Shown: piece after piece, positions 11,344 through 22,505 of the stretch
How positions within the stretch are numbered: the first letter of the stretch is position 1
How the letters are laid out: the number at the start of each line of letters is the position of its first letter
Made by a program: the position numbers and the translations under genes
Source: Zygnema cylindricum
Taxonomy: Eukaryota > Streptophyta > Zygnematophyceae > Zygnematales > Zygnemataceae
DNA length: 64,000 bases
Reading direction: 5' to 3'
Assembly: GCA_037447655.1 (NCBI GenBank)
Contig: JBBHKE010003362.1
Span: 1 to 64,000 of the forward strand
The notes under the pieces: model-generated
What the model saw: only the letters and a program-made list of their open reading frames with translations
The model's database searches: none
Told to the model about the DNA's origin: nothing

Positions 11344-11824
11344 TCTTTTTTTTTTCCTTTTTAGTGAACACGTACGAGGTCAATGTTCAGACGTGACCAA
11401 TGTCTAAACAATTACTTTTGTATTTCACGAGATAGAATAATTCGAGCCGTCCGATCTGAAAGCTGCTTGTGTATCCCACGGCAGCTTTCCTACTTACAGG
11501 CATTAATTTCATTATTGTTTCAATGAAAGCACGTGTCCCACGTTTAGGGGTACGAGGCAGAAGGTCATATATGACGAGCATTTTCTGATTCGCTGTGAAT
11601 CTGCTTATGGGCAGTGAAAAGTTATCCAGCACAAGGAAACAAGAATGTGAGAGTTTTTTTTTGTACTTTAGTACGTAATAGGCGAGCAGTTTTCGTACGG
11701 AATAGAACATTTTCTCCATTACATTATTTAAATACCTCTTGAACTAGAATAGTTAGTACTAATTAAACCGTACCTATACTACATTACCGTAGAGGGAAAA
11801 AGAGTATTATGACTTCATCAGTTA
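11344..11824. other. Spacer between two inverted M1 copies
   Basis: The two M1 copies face opposite ways around this 481-bp stretch, so 10148-12342 can fold back on itself. A minus-strand frame fills much of the spacer (11387-11719), but I recognise no domain and no codon-bias support for it. Confidence 0.35.
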
Positions 11825-12342
11825 CATGGTTCAAAAGTAGGCTTTTTTATGGTAGGCCTTTGGTAGGCGCACAAAACTTTGCACAAAACTCGCGCAACGT
11901 AGGCATACTGTATGTGTGTGCGTCGTGCACACTCCTGTAAAAACGTCTGAATCTGACGTAAGATCAAAGTACAGCGCACGCCGAGGACGAATTGTTTTTG
12001 CGAACTGACACGATATGACAGATTGTCCTTTCGTAAGTTGTGTTATGGGCTTTTCACGTGATCTTCTTAAATCGCCTACTTTGATCAGCGACCGTCCGAT
12101 CGTCCAAATCTGACGGTTTAAATAACAAGTCCCTCAAAACTCACAAATTTTTTTTTTGTCCAATTTTTTTTCAAAATTTAGACATGTCGTTTAATTCTCT
12201 ATCGATCGATGTGTAACTCAACCCTGTTCCTATTTTATTTCATTTTGAGGCCAATACAATATGGGTCTTAATGGGCATATTGTATGTTTTGCGTACAATA
12301 GGCATATTGAATGGGCGTACAGTCACCTACTTTTGAACTATG
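11825..12342. mobile_element. hAT-like element, family M1, copy 2 (inverted)
   Basis: A near-complete inverted copy of M1 without the nested MITE. Its ends read CATGGTTCAAAAGTAGG and TACTTTTGAACTATG. I do not see a matching 8-bp duplication at its outer edges, so it may have arisen with copy 1 by local inversion or aberrant transposition. Confidence 0.7.
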
Positions 12343-12999
12343 GTATTTTAAGTTCATTGGTTGCAATTAAAGGGCGCCGACATTGTCTTATTATCAATAG
12401 TAGCAATTTACGGTGCAGTTTACTAAATGCTGTACTTTTTTGTACCAATCTCCTTTCTTTTTTTCTTTTTTCTTAGGGTACGTCCCCATGTGTTAAAGTC
12501 TCGACTTTAATCTGTCGTTTTCACCCAAAACGCAGTTCCGTACGAGAAAAACTTTAGCCGTACAAAAAATCAATTCTTTAAAAGCACAGCAAACGTCAAG
12601 TCGATACTTTGAATGTACTTCATGTTTGTCGCCATCTTAACAAGTTTTGGCGTTTTCCTTTTTTCGACCCCCGGGCAAGAGAATCCAGCCAGTCAAAAAA
12701 CTTTATCAAAAATCACCTCGCGAGGTGATTTCAGAGAAAGTACCACCCAAACAACGAATGCAAAACGGCCCACGCACGCGCCATACGAGTGGGAAAATTT
12801 TAGGACGAGGGAGAGTACTCGCTAGTTTTCTTCCTGCTCGTCACGCACATGTACAGAAAATAATATGCAAGGGTCGCGGACCTCCACTTTCATTCATGGG
12901 TCCTCAGTAGAATTTTGCGTCGTCATCACCTCTCCCCTCTCCCTCTCTTATCTCACACTTTTTAGAACGAGGCACGACAAAACTGGTATGAAATGAAAG

Positions 13000-14602
13000 A
13001 TATTAATGTCGTGCATGTGTCAAATAACGTGAAGATGCACGCGATATCATCAGCTGTGCTCCACTTAAAAATGATGAAAATATATTGTGAATGAAATAAG
13101 ACATGAAAGAGAAAAATGAGTAAATATAACGACAGGCAAGGTGGAAGAAAAAGAAAGGTCAACGACTTAGCTGGTTATGGTTAGGTCGGTTTATTTACTA
13201 AGCCGATGGATGATCACTAGGCCCCACGGTCTATTTATATTCCTTGCAGGAGTTATCTTTATCGAGAATAATCTGAAGTTATACTTAAATAAAATAAATC
13301 AAAACATAAACAACCGAGAAAGATAAATAAAAATTGAAAATGACAATATGCCCGACACTTATGAGGTTTGAGATAACCAAACTCAAAAGATGCGCAAAAG
13401 CCAAATATAAATAAATACACAATCACAAGAAATAAAAACAACAAATCAATAATCCCTACATGCAACTTCCACACTAATTAAAGTTCAGCCACAGCCAGGG
13501 AAAGAAGTGTTGTGAGAAAGCGGTTGAAATCCACTCAAAAGGACGAGAGAAGTGAAGAGAAACCGTGTAAGGCTTTACAAGATATTGATAATGTAATAGA
13601 AAACTAGACGCTTCACGCAAAGGTAGAAAATCGCCTCTAAGCTGTCCGGACAATTTTGCAAATAAAAAGATGGCTGCAGAAAATCCTCAATACTAAAAAT
13701 AAATAATTCCTGCACTTAAAAATTGTGTGCAGGAAATGATCTAAAATGAACTAAGTAACAAAAAATACGCCTAGTGAATACAACCCAATCAGAGTACAGC
13801 GTGCTATGTAAGTATTTGCGTCTAGTTTGGATTCAACCAATAGGAGGCCGATATCCTATGCCTTACGTTACAGAATCTATAACCTACGGATTAAATCCCT
13901 TCCTATATACATGTGAATGCGTGAACCTCCAAATGGTTCACGACTTAAAATGGTCCAATCACGTCGCTTCGTCAGAACTGACAACCGATTTTGTCTGTCA
14001 CTTGCGTCGACGGTCCAGATGCGAAGTTACGAAAATTGCATAATCTCCGTCGACGGCCGAGATGCTACTCCACACGAAATGATTAAAATTTGTTGTCGGC
14101 CGGGATTCAAGGGAAAGAAAGTTCGTACGGTAGGACCGCAGGTACGGTCCATTCTATGATCGCAGAAATTTCGGAAAAGGTAAGTCGTACGGTTTACGTA
14201 AAATAACCAAAGTAGCCGCCGGCGAAAATCGCGGACGATATATGTGGTACGGCCGATGTGAAATATCAAAATTCACCATCGGCCAAAATCAAGGAAAACA
14301 TATGTCGTACGGTCGAATTCGCCGTCGACGGGAATTACGAGATTTTGAGTTGTACGGTCAATATTGTCGTCGGCGTATATTACGGCCAAAAAATAAATAT
14401 GTACGGTCGACACGTACGTCGATGTAAAAATTGTACGGTTGACGCGAACGCGAAATGTGGTTATGTACGGTCCTGCGAAACCCAAATAACACCCAAGTAT
14501 AAATTAGTGTGGCGGCTGCCCGTCCTAACACCTAAATATAAACAATTAGAATGGCCGACGAGATGCGGCATGATATTAATTCTTTTGACTACCTCTATGT
14601 AT
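13000..14602. other. Unassigned insertion inside M2 copy 1
   Basis: This stretch has no counterpart in the M2 copy at 52098-57233, so it was inserted later or belongs to another element. No coding domain is recognised. Its right part (14120-14475) is an array of degenerate repeats. Confidence 0.35.
14120..14475. repeat. Degenerate tandem repeat built on GTACGGTC
   Basis: TACGG recurs about ten times at spacings of roughly 20-62 bp (near 14128, 14143, 14190, 14247, 14309, 14354, 14381, 14402, 14437, 14467). It is usually preceded by GTC/GT and often followed by CGACG- or CGGCCGA-type sequence and ATATAT. Confidence 0.55.
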
Positions 14603-14610
14603 ATTTTTAT

Positions 14611-15477
14611 TAGTGTTGTGTATTTGTAAAAAACTTATCGCGATAACACCGATACCGATAGTTATCGGTTATCGAAAGGTCAGAGGTACCGATATATCGG
14701 TCCGAGACCAACAAATTCCATATCGGCGATAACTATAAAAATATATAGTACGCATACAATATTACCTTATTAAATACTGTAGTATACTATTTACATTATA
14801 TAGCGTGTTATGCCACGTATACGAATCTGTTCCGTAACTATTTAACTGAAAATTATAACGGACAACGCAGCACAGAAAACATTGGCCGGTTAACTGAACA
14901 AAATATTTCTACGGCGACATACGGAAATTTTCAGACAAACAGGTGAACAAGGAAAGGGAAAAGAACGGCGGACACAAAGTACAACGGACGCAAAATAATA
15001 TTTTGCGCGCCGCCAGAATCGAACGGACGACTTGGAATTTAAAAGTACGAGCGGATGGCCAGCGTGAGCGTTGGTATCTCGGAATGGCTCTTTTGGCAGC
15101 TTACGCCAAAAATTATGAAAGATTGACACGTGGCAGGTGTCTATTGAATCCCAAGGAATAAAGGGACAAAGCCATGACGTCGGATGTGAAAGGTACATCG
15201 TTTATGTTAGATCCGTACCAAAACCGTACAGACGTCATGGCGGCTACTGTAATTTCAACGCGTCCGGGGAATAAGACGTATAGCTGAGTGTACATGCCAT
15301 ACATTTATCGCCGATAGTTATCGTTATCGGTGTTATCGCCGATAAGTAACTAATAATATGAGTTACTTATCGACGATAAGGCCGACGACGATATATCGAA
15401 CCAATATATCGATTTTTGCGAACCCAAAAAAAGGTCAATATCGGTTATCGGTAAATGCTTACCGATACACAACACTA
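14611..15477. mobile_element. hAT-like MITE with 8-bp TSD and TATCG subterminal repeats
   Basis: The ends are TAGTGTTGTGTAT and its inverse ATACACAACACTA. The perfect 8-bp direct repeat ATTTTTAT flanks them (14603-14610, 15478-15485). Clusters of CGATA/TATCG lie just inside both ends, as is usual for hAT transposase binding regions. The 867-bp element has no transposase. Confidence 0.85.
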
Positions 15478-15543
15478 ATTTTTATGGCAAGTAGAGCGAA
15501 AAAAGTAGAGAAAACGAAATTGGGTATCCATGGACGAAAGTTC

Positions 15544-16454
15544 TGTTGAAAATAGGAAAAATAAAATTCCTATCTTACTTATAGTTCTTAGGGCTAAGAC
15601 AGGATAAGAGCTGTAATGGAAGGGAAGCCATGGCTGTCCATGGCAAGCAAGCGCTAAGGGTAAGAGAGATAGAAAAAGTCACTTCCAAAAGCGGTGGCCC
15701 CCGACCCGATTTGAATCTAGGTTTGCGGACTACTATATAGACGTACGCCTTATCCACTAAGTTGTTGACGAAACAGAACCCGTGGTCTGGTAACTAATAA
15801 AAGATTTACGAAACGTCACTTTCGCTTAAACAAACTAAAGTTGACCAAACGGCACATATAGACAAAAAGGCGCTCGCGGACACGAATCTTATTTTATAAA
15901 ATACCTGATCGGACGGACGTCGTCGCCTCCGCCAAACCTGAATGAATCTTTGGCGGCTTTCGAACATTACCGCGCGCTGTGACACGTGGCGCCACATCAT
16001 TAGACATCGGGAAAGATGGGAGGAAGAACGATGGCTCCCAAATTGACAAGTGTCAACTAGAAGGCCATGTTGTACAATGGCCGTACAAGAAGTACAATCA
16101 GCCACTGTACATTCTTGTACTATACACTATTTTGATTGGTCTAGGGTAGAGTAGTATGTAACTATGAGTAGGAGTTTAGGGACTTAGCGTGTTTGAGGCG
16201 CCTCTCTCTAGGTCACCTTTTGTATTTATAGGCCATCTTTGGCCAACCATAACTAATTGCTCAAGGGAGCAAATTCAGTGATTCTTTTTGCGTTGGACTC
16301 AGGGGAGTCTTGTCCCCACAAGGGTGAGGCTCGTTAGAGACATTGCCTGCCTGGGTGGCACCTATTATTGGGGAAACCAAAGTGGGTTGATGCTATCGTA
16401 GTGGCTACTTGTGAACTGTGCATTCTGTGGGGCAACGGAGCCCACATAATTTCA
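15544..16454 (+). mobile_element. Solo LTR related to the Copia-3 LTR
   Basis: It starts TGTTGAAAATAGG and ends GGAGCCCACATAATTTCA, the same terminal region as the Copia-3 LTR, and is 911 bp long. It shares internal blocks with that LTR, including the antisense tRNA-like segment, the stretch resembling GCCACGTGGCGCCACA, and TTCAGTGATTCTTTTTGC. The flanks AGTTC and AGCTT match at 3 of 5 positions, so the target duplication has decayed. Confidence 0.7.
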
Positions 16455-17363
16455 AGCTTTTGAATCTGTGACGTCGACATTGTCACATGTGAGCGTGACG
16501 TCACAATGTTACAAAACCCTAAACATGTGCCATGTTATGAAATTACAAAAATCTAGACGTCTACAACTGTCGTTGTTTTTGTTGACGTCACCAATTTCGT
16601 AGTCGTCGTCAACCGTCACAAAGTTGTACCTACGTCTACAACCGTCACATGTCAAAGTTCCGGTTTCATTTTCGCACATAGGGACACTTTTCAATGTAGT
16701 ACGGAAAACTTCAATATAGTCCAAGGTACTTTTCAAAGTATCGATTCCATGGGGACGTTCCTTTAACATTTGTACCGGAAAAGTGAAATCTATCCAGATT
16801 CTCCAAGTGTCCAGGTAATCACACTGGCCGTCCGATTTGTTTTCTACCCGCGACGTGTCGCGACCACACCGTGTATCGCTTTCAGTTTTATTAGATTATT
16901 GCCCCTTACGGGGTGGCCTTCCATTATCGAAAAAATGGGGTTTTTTATTGAGGATGTACCGCTTCGTACAGGTCCGTACCATTTTATTTTTAAAGGAAAA
17001 CATCATTACCGAAAAATGTCTAAGGTTGTAGGCGTAAATTCGGACCGTCGGATGCTATTACACTTATTATCCGAGACGGCACGTCACCAACCCTACAATT
17101 TGTTAAGACTGTGCACAGGAAGGACAGTTCTCAAAGACAGAACGAGTAAAAATTGGCCGCATTTAAAAGGACTAAAAAAATCCACGATAAGCGCGAGCGT
17201 TTGTGCGTACACGTCACATGGGCCATGTGCCTTCCGCCAAGGTGTATGCGAATCCGTTGAAATTATCCCGTCACGCTCCCACCATCAAAGTTTGCAGTTG
17301 CCTTTTTGTCGTTGCGTTTTGAAATTTTGGGTAGTACATTTAATGCCCTCTGTACGAGTCATT

Positions 17364-17427
17364 GATTACCTCCGCAGGTATAGATATTTCCTCTGCTGGT
17401 ACAGATATTACCTCCGTTCGTACATAT
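17364..17427. repeat. Three tandem 21-bp units
   Basis: ATTACCTCCGCAGGTATAGAT is followed by two variants with the same spacing (CTCTGCTGGTACAG and CTCCGTTCGTACAT cores). Confidence 0.65.
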
Positions 17428-17547
17428 ATTGCGTTCAGACTTTGTATTCTAAGATTTTTCCAAGATTTTCAAGCATCTATTATTAACCAATGTGTTACCA
17501 ACCAAATTGAGCCACGCAAATAAAAAGTGGTTTACTGACGCGACCTA

Positions 17548-17613
17548 ATAGAAGGCACGCCCTTTAGACGTAATAGAAGGCACGCCCTTTAGACGTAATA
17601 AAAGGCACGCCCT
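17548..17613. repeat. Three tandem units of about 24-27 bp
   Basis: TAATAGAAGGCACGCCCTTT occurs twice and TAATAAAAGGCACGCCCTTT once, joined by AGACG. Confidence 0.8.
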
Positions 17614-17788
17614 TTAGTAAAATTTTTGATACAATTACTAAGACGCCTAATGGAAGTCCACCCTTAAATTAAAAAAAACTTGTGCTTACTATACTATTTT
17701 TGATTGAGTGATTGGAATGGGAAAGCGAGAATCTTACCTTTCAATCACAATCGTTGGAATATCAATCGAATAAGTGTGCGCGGAATTA

Positions 17789-18795
17789 CGGGGTGTCCCC
17801 GTGTCATGGACACTTTGAAGAATTATGGTACGTCCCCATGTATTTGTAACTTAGCGAACTTACTTTGTATTTTAGTGCGGATTCGGCAGACCCGGATTTC
17901 AGGTGTCTCTATGTGTTTACTCGAACTTGTTACTCAAGTTTGTGACAATTTTTTACGTCAACAATACCCGTGACGGCTGTCACCGTGTACAATCTATCTT
18001 TGTTTTACCGTATTTTTTCGAAACTTTTTTAAGTATCGCAAGATACATCGTATTTTTTGAAACGATCTGGCATGTCGCATGTCATTTCGTGATATCGTAG
18101 ACGTACAACCTTGTAGCCGTGGCTGTACAACATGCCTTTGCATAAACCTCTCCTGTCCGGCCGCCATGACTTCGCAGATTTTTCACCTTCGAAAAATTTT
18201 AAACTTTGCGTGAAATGACATTGCAGCCTCGAGACCCCTGCAAAAAAAAATCGTACAATGTACCAGCGGAAAAAAACTAATGACCTTGTAATTTTTTCTT
18301 TCGTCAAAAAATTTCGAAAAATGTGCACACGTGGGAATATGTTTTCCTATTGGTGTAAACGGTTTTACTTAGCTTAAAACACATTGCCGATGTTGTTTAT
18401 GATAAGTTTGAAGGTGATGTGACTGTGGGTCGATAAAACACAAGACAACAAATTTTCGTACATCTTAGGTTCGAGAATGACGTAAATTGTACTTTACAAA
18501 TTTGCGATTTCTTCGTACGGTTGCAACTTAGGCAGTACGGCGCTAAGTTATAAAGGAAAACGACATAAAAATTCCTGAACTTAACCACATGGTGCCGCAC
18601 CCTTACTTTGTAGTTTACTGAAGATTTTTTGTACTAGTTTGATGAGGGTCGCAATGTACGAAAATAAAATCAACACTTTGAAATGTAACGGTTGTGGACG
18701 TGGGTACAACTTGTGACGGTAGAAGACGACTACGAAACGTCAACTATTGGTGAGGTCTACAAAAACAACGACTATTGTAGACGTCTAGGTCACGT
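17789..18795. mobile_element. Family M2, copy 3 (inverted, truncated by a Copia element)
   Basis: TTA precedes CGGGGTGTCCCCGTG at 17789. The sequence after the nested element (18606-18795) is the inverse of 16555-16720 in copy 1 and includes the TGTGGACGTGGGTACAACTT stretch. It ends where minus-strand Copia-4 coding sequence begins, so the Copia truncated it or recombined with it. Confidence 0.6.
17826..18602. mobile_element. PIF/Harbinger-like MITE, family M3, copy 1
   Basis: TTA flanks both sides (17823-17825, 18603-18605). The ends are TGGTACGTCCCCATG and the imperfect inverse ending GCCGCACCC. The interior aligns with 49023-49812: both share GGATTTCAGGTGTC, CCGTGACGGCTGTCA and a similar 3' half. 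No transposase is seen. Confidence 0.65.
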
Positions 18796-21273
18796 TCACT
18801 GTTCAACCGACTACTATGTCTTCTTCCCCCCGGAAAATCTGAAGCTGGGACTGTTGGTCCCCTATTGTGTCTCGGAGGTGGAGGAGGAGGAGGAGAGGGT
18901 GGAGTACTGGCTGTAGGAAGAGGATGATCTAACTGCCTAGAAACATTTGGCAATCTACTAGGAGAGGGAGAAGAAAAAGATGCATTGAAAGGAATCTGAT
19001 CAAGTATGACATAATCTTGCATTTTATGATTTCTTTTTGAAATATCTATACTAAATACATCCACAAATTCTTTTTCTTCTTTTATCATAATATTTCTAGC
19101 TATTTGAAGTAAACATTTTTGAGGATTATACACTCTGTATCCTGCATATTCATCATCATAGCCCATAAATATTACAGGTACAAATTTTGGACTAAGCTTC
19201 TAGTTAGGAAGATTATCCAAGATAAAACATTTACTACCAAACACTCTGAAATGACTTACATCGGGTTTTCTTCCTGTCCACATTCATAAGGAGTTTTATC
19301 CTTGACCGCTCTAGTTCTATCCTATTTCTGATGTAGAAAGCACACTGAAAAGCTTCCCCCCCGAATTTTGGATCTATGCCTTTATCCATCATCATAGATC
19401 TAGCACACTCAGTCAATTTCCAATTAAGCCTCTCAGACACACCATTCTGTTCCGCAGTATAATTAAAAATGAACTCATGAGAAATTCCGTTTTCGAAAGA
19501 TAATCAGAAAAGGCATGAGATACATACTCGCCTCCGTTGTCGGACCTTAAAGTAAAGATTGATTTGTTATGAAGCTTCTTCGCCCAAATCTGATAATGCT
19601 TGAAATGCGTGAAGACCTCGCTCTTATCTTTCATAAAGTAAACTGGGCTGAAGCGCAAGTAGTCATTGGTGATGGCGACGATATACTTGTTGCCACCGAG
19701 AGAGGGAACTTTGGAAGGTCTAAATGCATCTGAGTGGATGATGCCGAGAAGATCCTTTGTTCGCTGATATGAAACCTGAGGTAAGGGAAGTAAGTTTGTG
19801 AAGTTTCCCGAGAGCACAACCATCACATACACGAGAATCTTTTGACCAAGCTGAACTCCTATCATTTTAGTACTAACCATCTTATTCAACCTCTCATGAT
19901 GCACATGCCCAAGTCTTTTGTGCCACAATTTTTTTTAAGAAAGGTCACTGGAATCACAAAATTCCAAAATCTGCTTTATAAGCCAGGTCCATTCGGTACA
20001 ACATGTTTGGGCCTCTAGTTCCTACTAAGGCTACTCTCCCATCCTTGCTCACTATCTTTTTGCCTTTACTCTAAAGTACATCAAATCCTTTGCTTTCTGT
20101 AACCGAAGTAGAAAACATTTCTTTCTTATACTTGGAGACATACAACACATCATACAATGTTCTTTTACCTACCTTCCCATCTATCTCACAATCAAGATCT
20201 ATGGTGCCTTTTGCATTAGACTCAACCGAGGCACCACAAGCATAAAAGATCTGACGCTGAGGGATCGGTGTCATCTCCTTGAACCAGGATGTGTTCCAGC
20301 ACATGTGTTAGTAACTGCCGAAGTCCATTATCCAACCGAGATTTTTCTCTCCCTCCATCATCTTGGCGAGGGCAAAGATCTCCTTGTCGTCAGTTTTCGG
20401 AAAACTGACAACATCTGAGTTCTCTTTTTCCGACTCCTTCTTCGGTTCCTTGCTCTAAGCTGAAAACGCCTCAGTCTTGAGTGGAGATTTTTGTGTGATC
20501 GGAGGTCCTTTGTTCCTCCATCCTTTCCGAAAAACAATTGTTTCAAGAGCTTTCATATACAAGGAACCAACTCTAAAAAGGTAATCATCTGCATAGTAGT
20601 AGACACACTTGTCAAACTGCTGCTGAACTGATTGCCCTTATATCTATTATTCTAAAACTGGGCATTAAAAGATACCGCTTGTTTCCCATTACCAAATACC
20701 AGATGTGTAGCTTCTTCCTCCAATACATACTCTATTGCTTTAGCTAGATTCCACAATGACTTATCTAGCTTTTTCAAATTGTATGAGGCCCCTTTATATT
20801 CATTAGGCAGGCCCTTCATAAAAATCATAGCTTGGTGATAAGGAGAAAATGTTCCCCCTGAGCATGCATTCTTGGCTATTAAGAGCCTAAGACCATTAGA
20901 GTATTCTACCATGCTTCCGCTTTTATATTTCTATTCCCATAGTTTACCAGCAGTAATAATTTCATGCTGGTCATTAGCTCTCACATAACTAAATTTCAAG
21001 GATTTCCAAATGTCTAATGCCTTTGTAGACTGAATATATTTCATGTGCCATCAACCACATCAAATAATTTCATTTGCCTTTGTAGACTTAATATATGTCA
21101 TGTGCCATCAACCACATCAAATAATTTCATTTGAACAAAGTAGGATTTAACCAGATCCGCCCAATAAAGATACTCACGTCCATCAAAAACCGGTATTCGT
21201 GAAGGTGGTTCCGTGACCTGTTGTTCTGAGACAACAGCTGGTACCGAAGAAGAAGAAGGGGCAGCAGTAGTCA
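18796..21273 (-). pseudogene. Copia-4: decayed Copia gag-protease-integrase, RT end missing
   Basis: Read from 21273 leftwards: gag N-terminus (MTTAAPSSSSVPAVVSEQ, then PPSRIPVFDGREYLYW); gag core with FMKGLPNEYKGA (20652-20912); protease region (YDVLYVSKYKKEMFSTSV, 20071-20304) whose DSGA active site is disrupted; GAG-pre-integrase MWHKRLGHVH; and an integrase core with HSDAF and RSDNGGEY (19413-19928). The integrase C-terminal FLGYDDEYAGYRVY-like block and the Pro-rich linker (18800-19166) follow. RT and RNase H are absent because the copy stops at the M2 fragment. Several stops and frameshifts show it is dead. The gag contains a 57-bp tandem duplication. Confidence 0.8.
21021..21137. repeat. 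57-bp tandem duplication in Copia-4 gag
   Basis: GCCTTTGTAGACTGAATATA onward through CAAATAATTTCATTT is repeated directly with a few changes. The duplication has no counterpart in the other Copia gags of the window. Confidence 0.8.
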
Positions 21274-21559
21274 TAGAACTAGTTCATAAATCCGCAACTT
21301 TGAAACAACACAAAAATCAACAGAAAAGCAAAATAGCTCTACAAATCTATTACAATGCAGATAATATTAGAAGGAACACATACACAAAATTACAAGTAAT
21401 TCAGATCAAAATAATGTGAGATATTCACAGTCAAAGTTACCAAAAACTTCATAAAACAGTTTTGATACAAAAATTGTTCCTAAGTCTAAAATGGCTAAGT
21501 CATACACATAAAACACTACACCGCTGAATATACGGAGGCATACCAGGCGTACGTCTAAC
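21274..21559. other. Possible decayed Copia-4 5' LTR and spacer
   Basis: If Copia-4 follows its relatives, the gag start lies in the LTR and LTR remnants should extend right from here. I find no matching copy elsewhere in the window, so the boundary is not supported. Confidence 0.25.
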
Positions 21560-21564
21560 TATAT

Positions 21565-22195
21565 TGTCGCTCTGGGTCGGTCATCCGATTAACAGGAAGG
21601 GATTCTTGTAGCCACAAATAGCTTAGACCGGCCATTGGTCAATACACACGGAAGGGCTTAGGGAGTCGCGGAATATTTAGACAGGAAAGATAAGAAAGAT
21701 TAGGGAGGGATATAATTAGCAAACAGATAAAGTAGGAAAAGAGACAAAATAGAATTGTAAAGAAGGCGTAGCTTTAATAAATGGTCCTCTCAGGACAATG
21801 TGTTACAAAAGACTTTCTCTAATAAAGCCAAATTCTATTCCTTGTCTTACTTGACTATGTCTGAACTGCTATTCTTGCATTAATGGATGAAGGGTATACT
21901 TCTTGTCTGTTCTGAGTGTCTTTTGTACTCTAATGCTGTCTCTATGCATAAAATACTCTTTACAGTGGTCCAATGAAATTATGCCTACGCATGCTTGTTC
22001 ACTTAGATTTGACTATGTACAACAACATGATTGTAATAATGGTATGACTCCATTTCGTCCAAATCCTCACATTTCGTCGGTACAAATGGTACTGTTCCAC
22101 GATGTGACGTCGGTCACACAAAATCGGCGATGTGACACTTGTCACATAAAATCGGTGATACCCGATATTGCCCAAAATCGCCAATAAAATCAACA
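21565..22195 (-). repeat. Gag-only element, outer 3' LTR (631 bp)
   Basis: Minus-strand ends are TGTTGATTTTATTGG and CCCAGAGCGACA, the usual TG...CA. It aligns over its full length with the other two LTRs of the array. TATAT adjoins its outer edge. Confidence 0.8.
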
Positions 22196-22505
22196 CTCCT
22201 ACTTGAGTTTGCGGTGTTATCGGGTCGCGTAAAAGATCGCTTTGAAATAACTTTGGGTCGATTCGAAGTCGCCCGTAGATACAAAAGTTGCAGTGATCCA
22301 TGCTAGTGAAAATTGCCGCGTGTCTGTTCGAACTATGAACGTGAACGGCGTGAAATTTGGAAGGTTTGAAATTTCCTCCCACTTTCGCATGTGAAATTGT
22401 TTTCGTCATATGTTGACAAGTTTTTCATGTAAACATTGGAATCCCGATGTGATTCCCTTGTGATTAAACAAGTGGAGCTCGTCCACTTGATGTGTGTGCT
22501 TGAGA

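Larger units (their letters stand above)
12476..16761. mobile_element. PIF/Harbinger-like non-autonomous element, family M2, copy 1 (interrupted)
   Basis: The left end GGGTACGTCCCCATG follows TTA (12473-12475). The right end is the inverse GGGGACGTTCC (16751-16761), followed by TTTA. The body, 12476-12990 and 16455-16761 plus a short piece at 15486-15543, aligns with the copy at 52098-57233. It includes a palindromic AAAATCACCTCGCGAGGTGA near 12711. The copy is split by unassigned DNA, a hAT-like MITE and a solo LTR. Confidence 0.65.
16762..17785. other. Spacer with two short tandem repeats
   Basis: No supported gene. A 238-codon plus frame (16770-17486) shows no domain and ordinary AT-rich composition. 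Short tandem repeats occur at 17364-17427 and 17548-17613. Confidence 0.35.

Noticed and set aside
14027-14485. Overlapping Tyr/Arg/Thr-rich ORFs on both strands
   Set aside because: They arise from the TACGG-rich degenerate repeat, not from a gene.
16509-16769. Minus-strand ORF with CENETGTLTCDGC, suggestive of a zinc ribbon
   Set aside because: It lies in the M2 right arm. The other M2 copies do not keep the Cys pattern or the frame, so it is not a maintained protein.
16770-17486. 238-codon plus-strand ORF
   Set aside because: No domain, no codon bias, and it overlaps tandem repeats; likely chance.
21028-21136. CRISPR-like or satellite array
   Set aside because: Only two copies of 57 bp inside a gag pseudogene; a simple tandem duplication.
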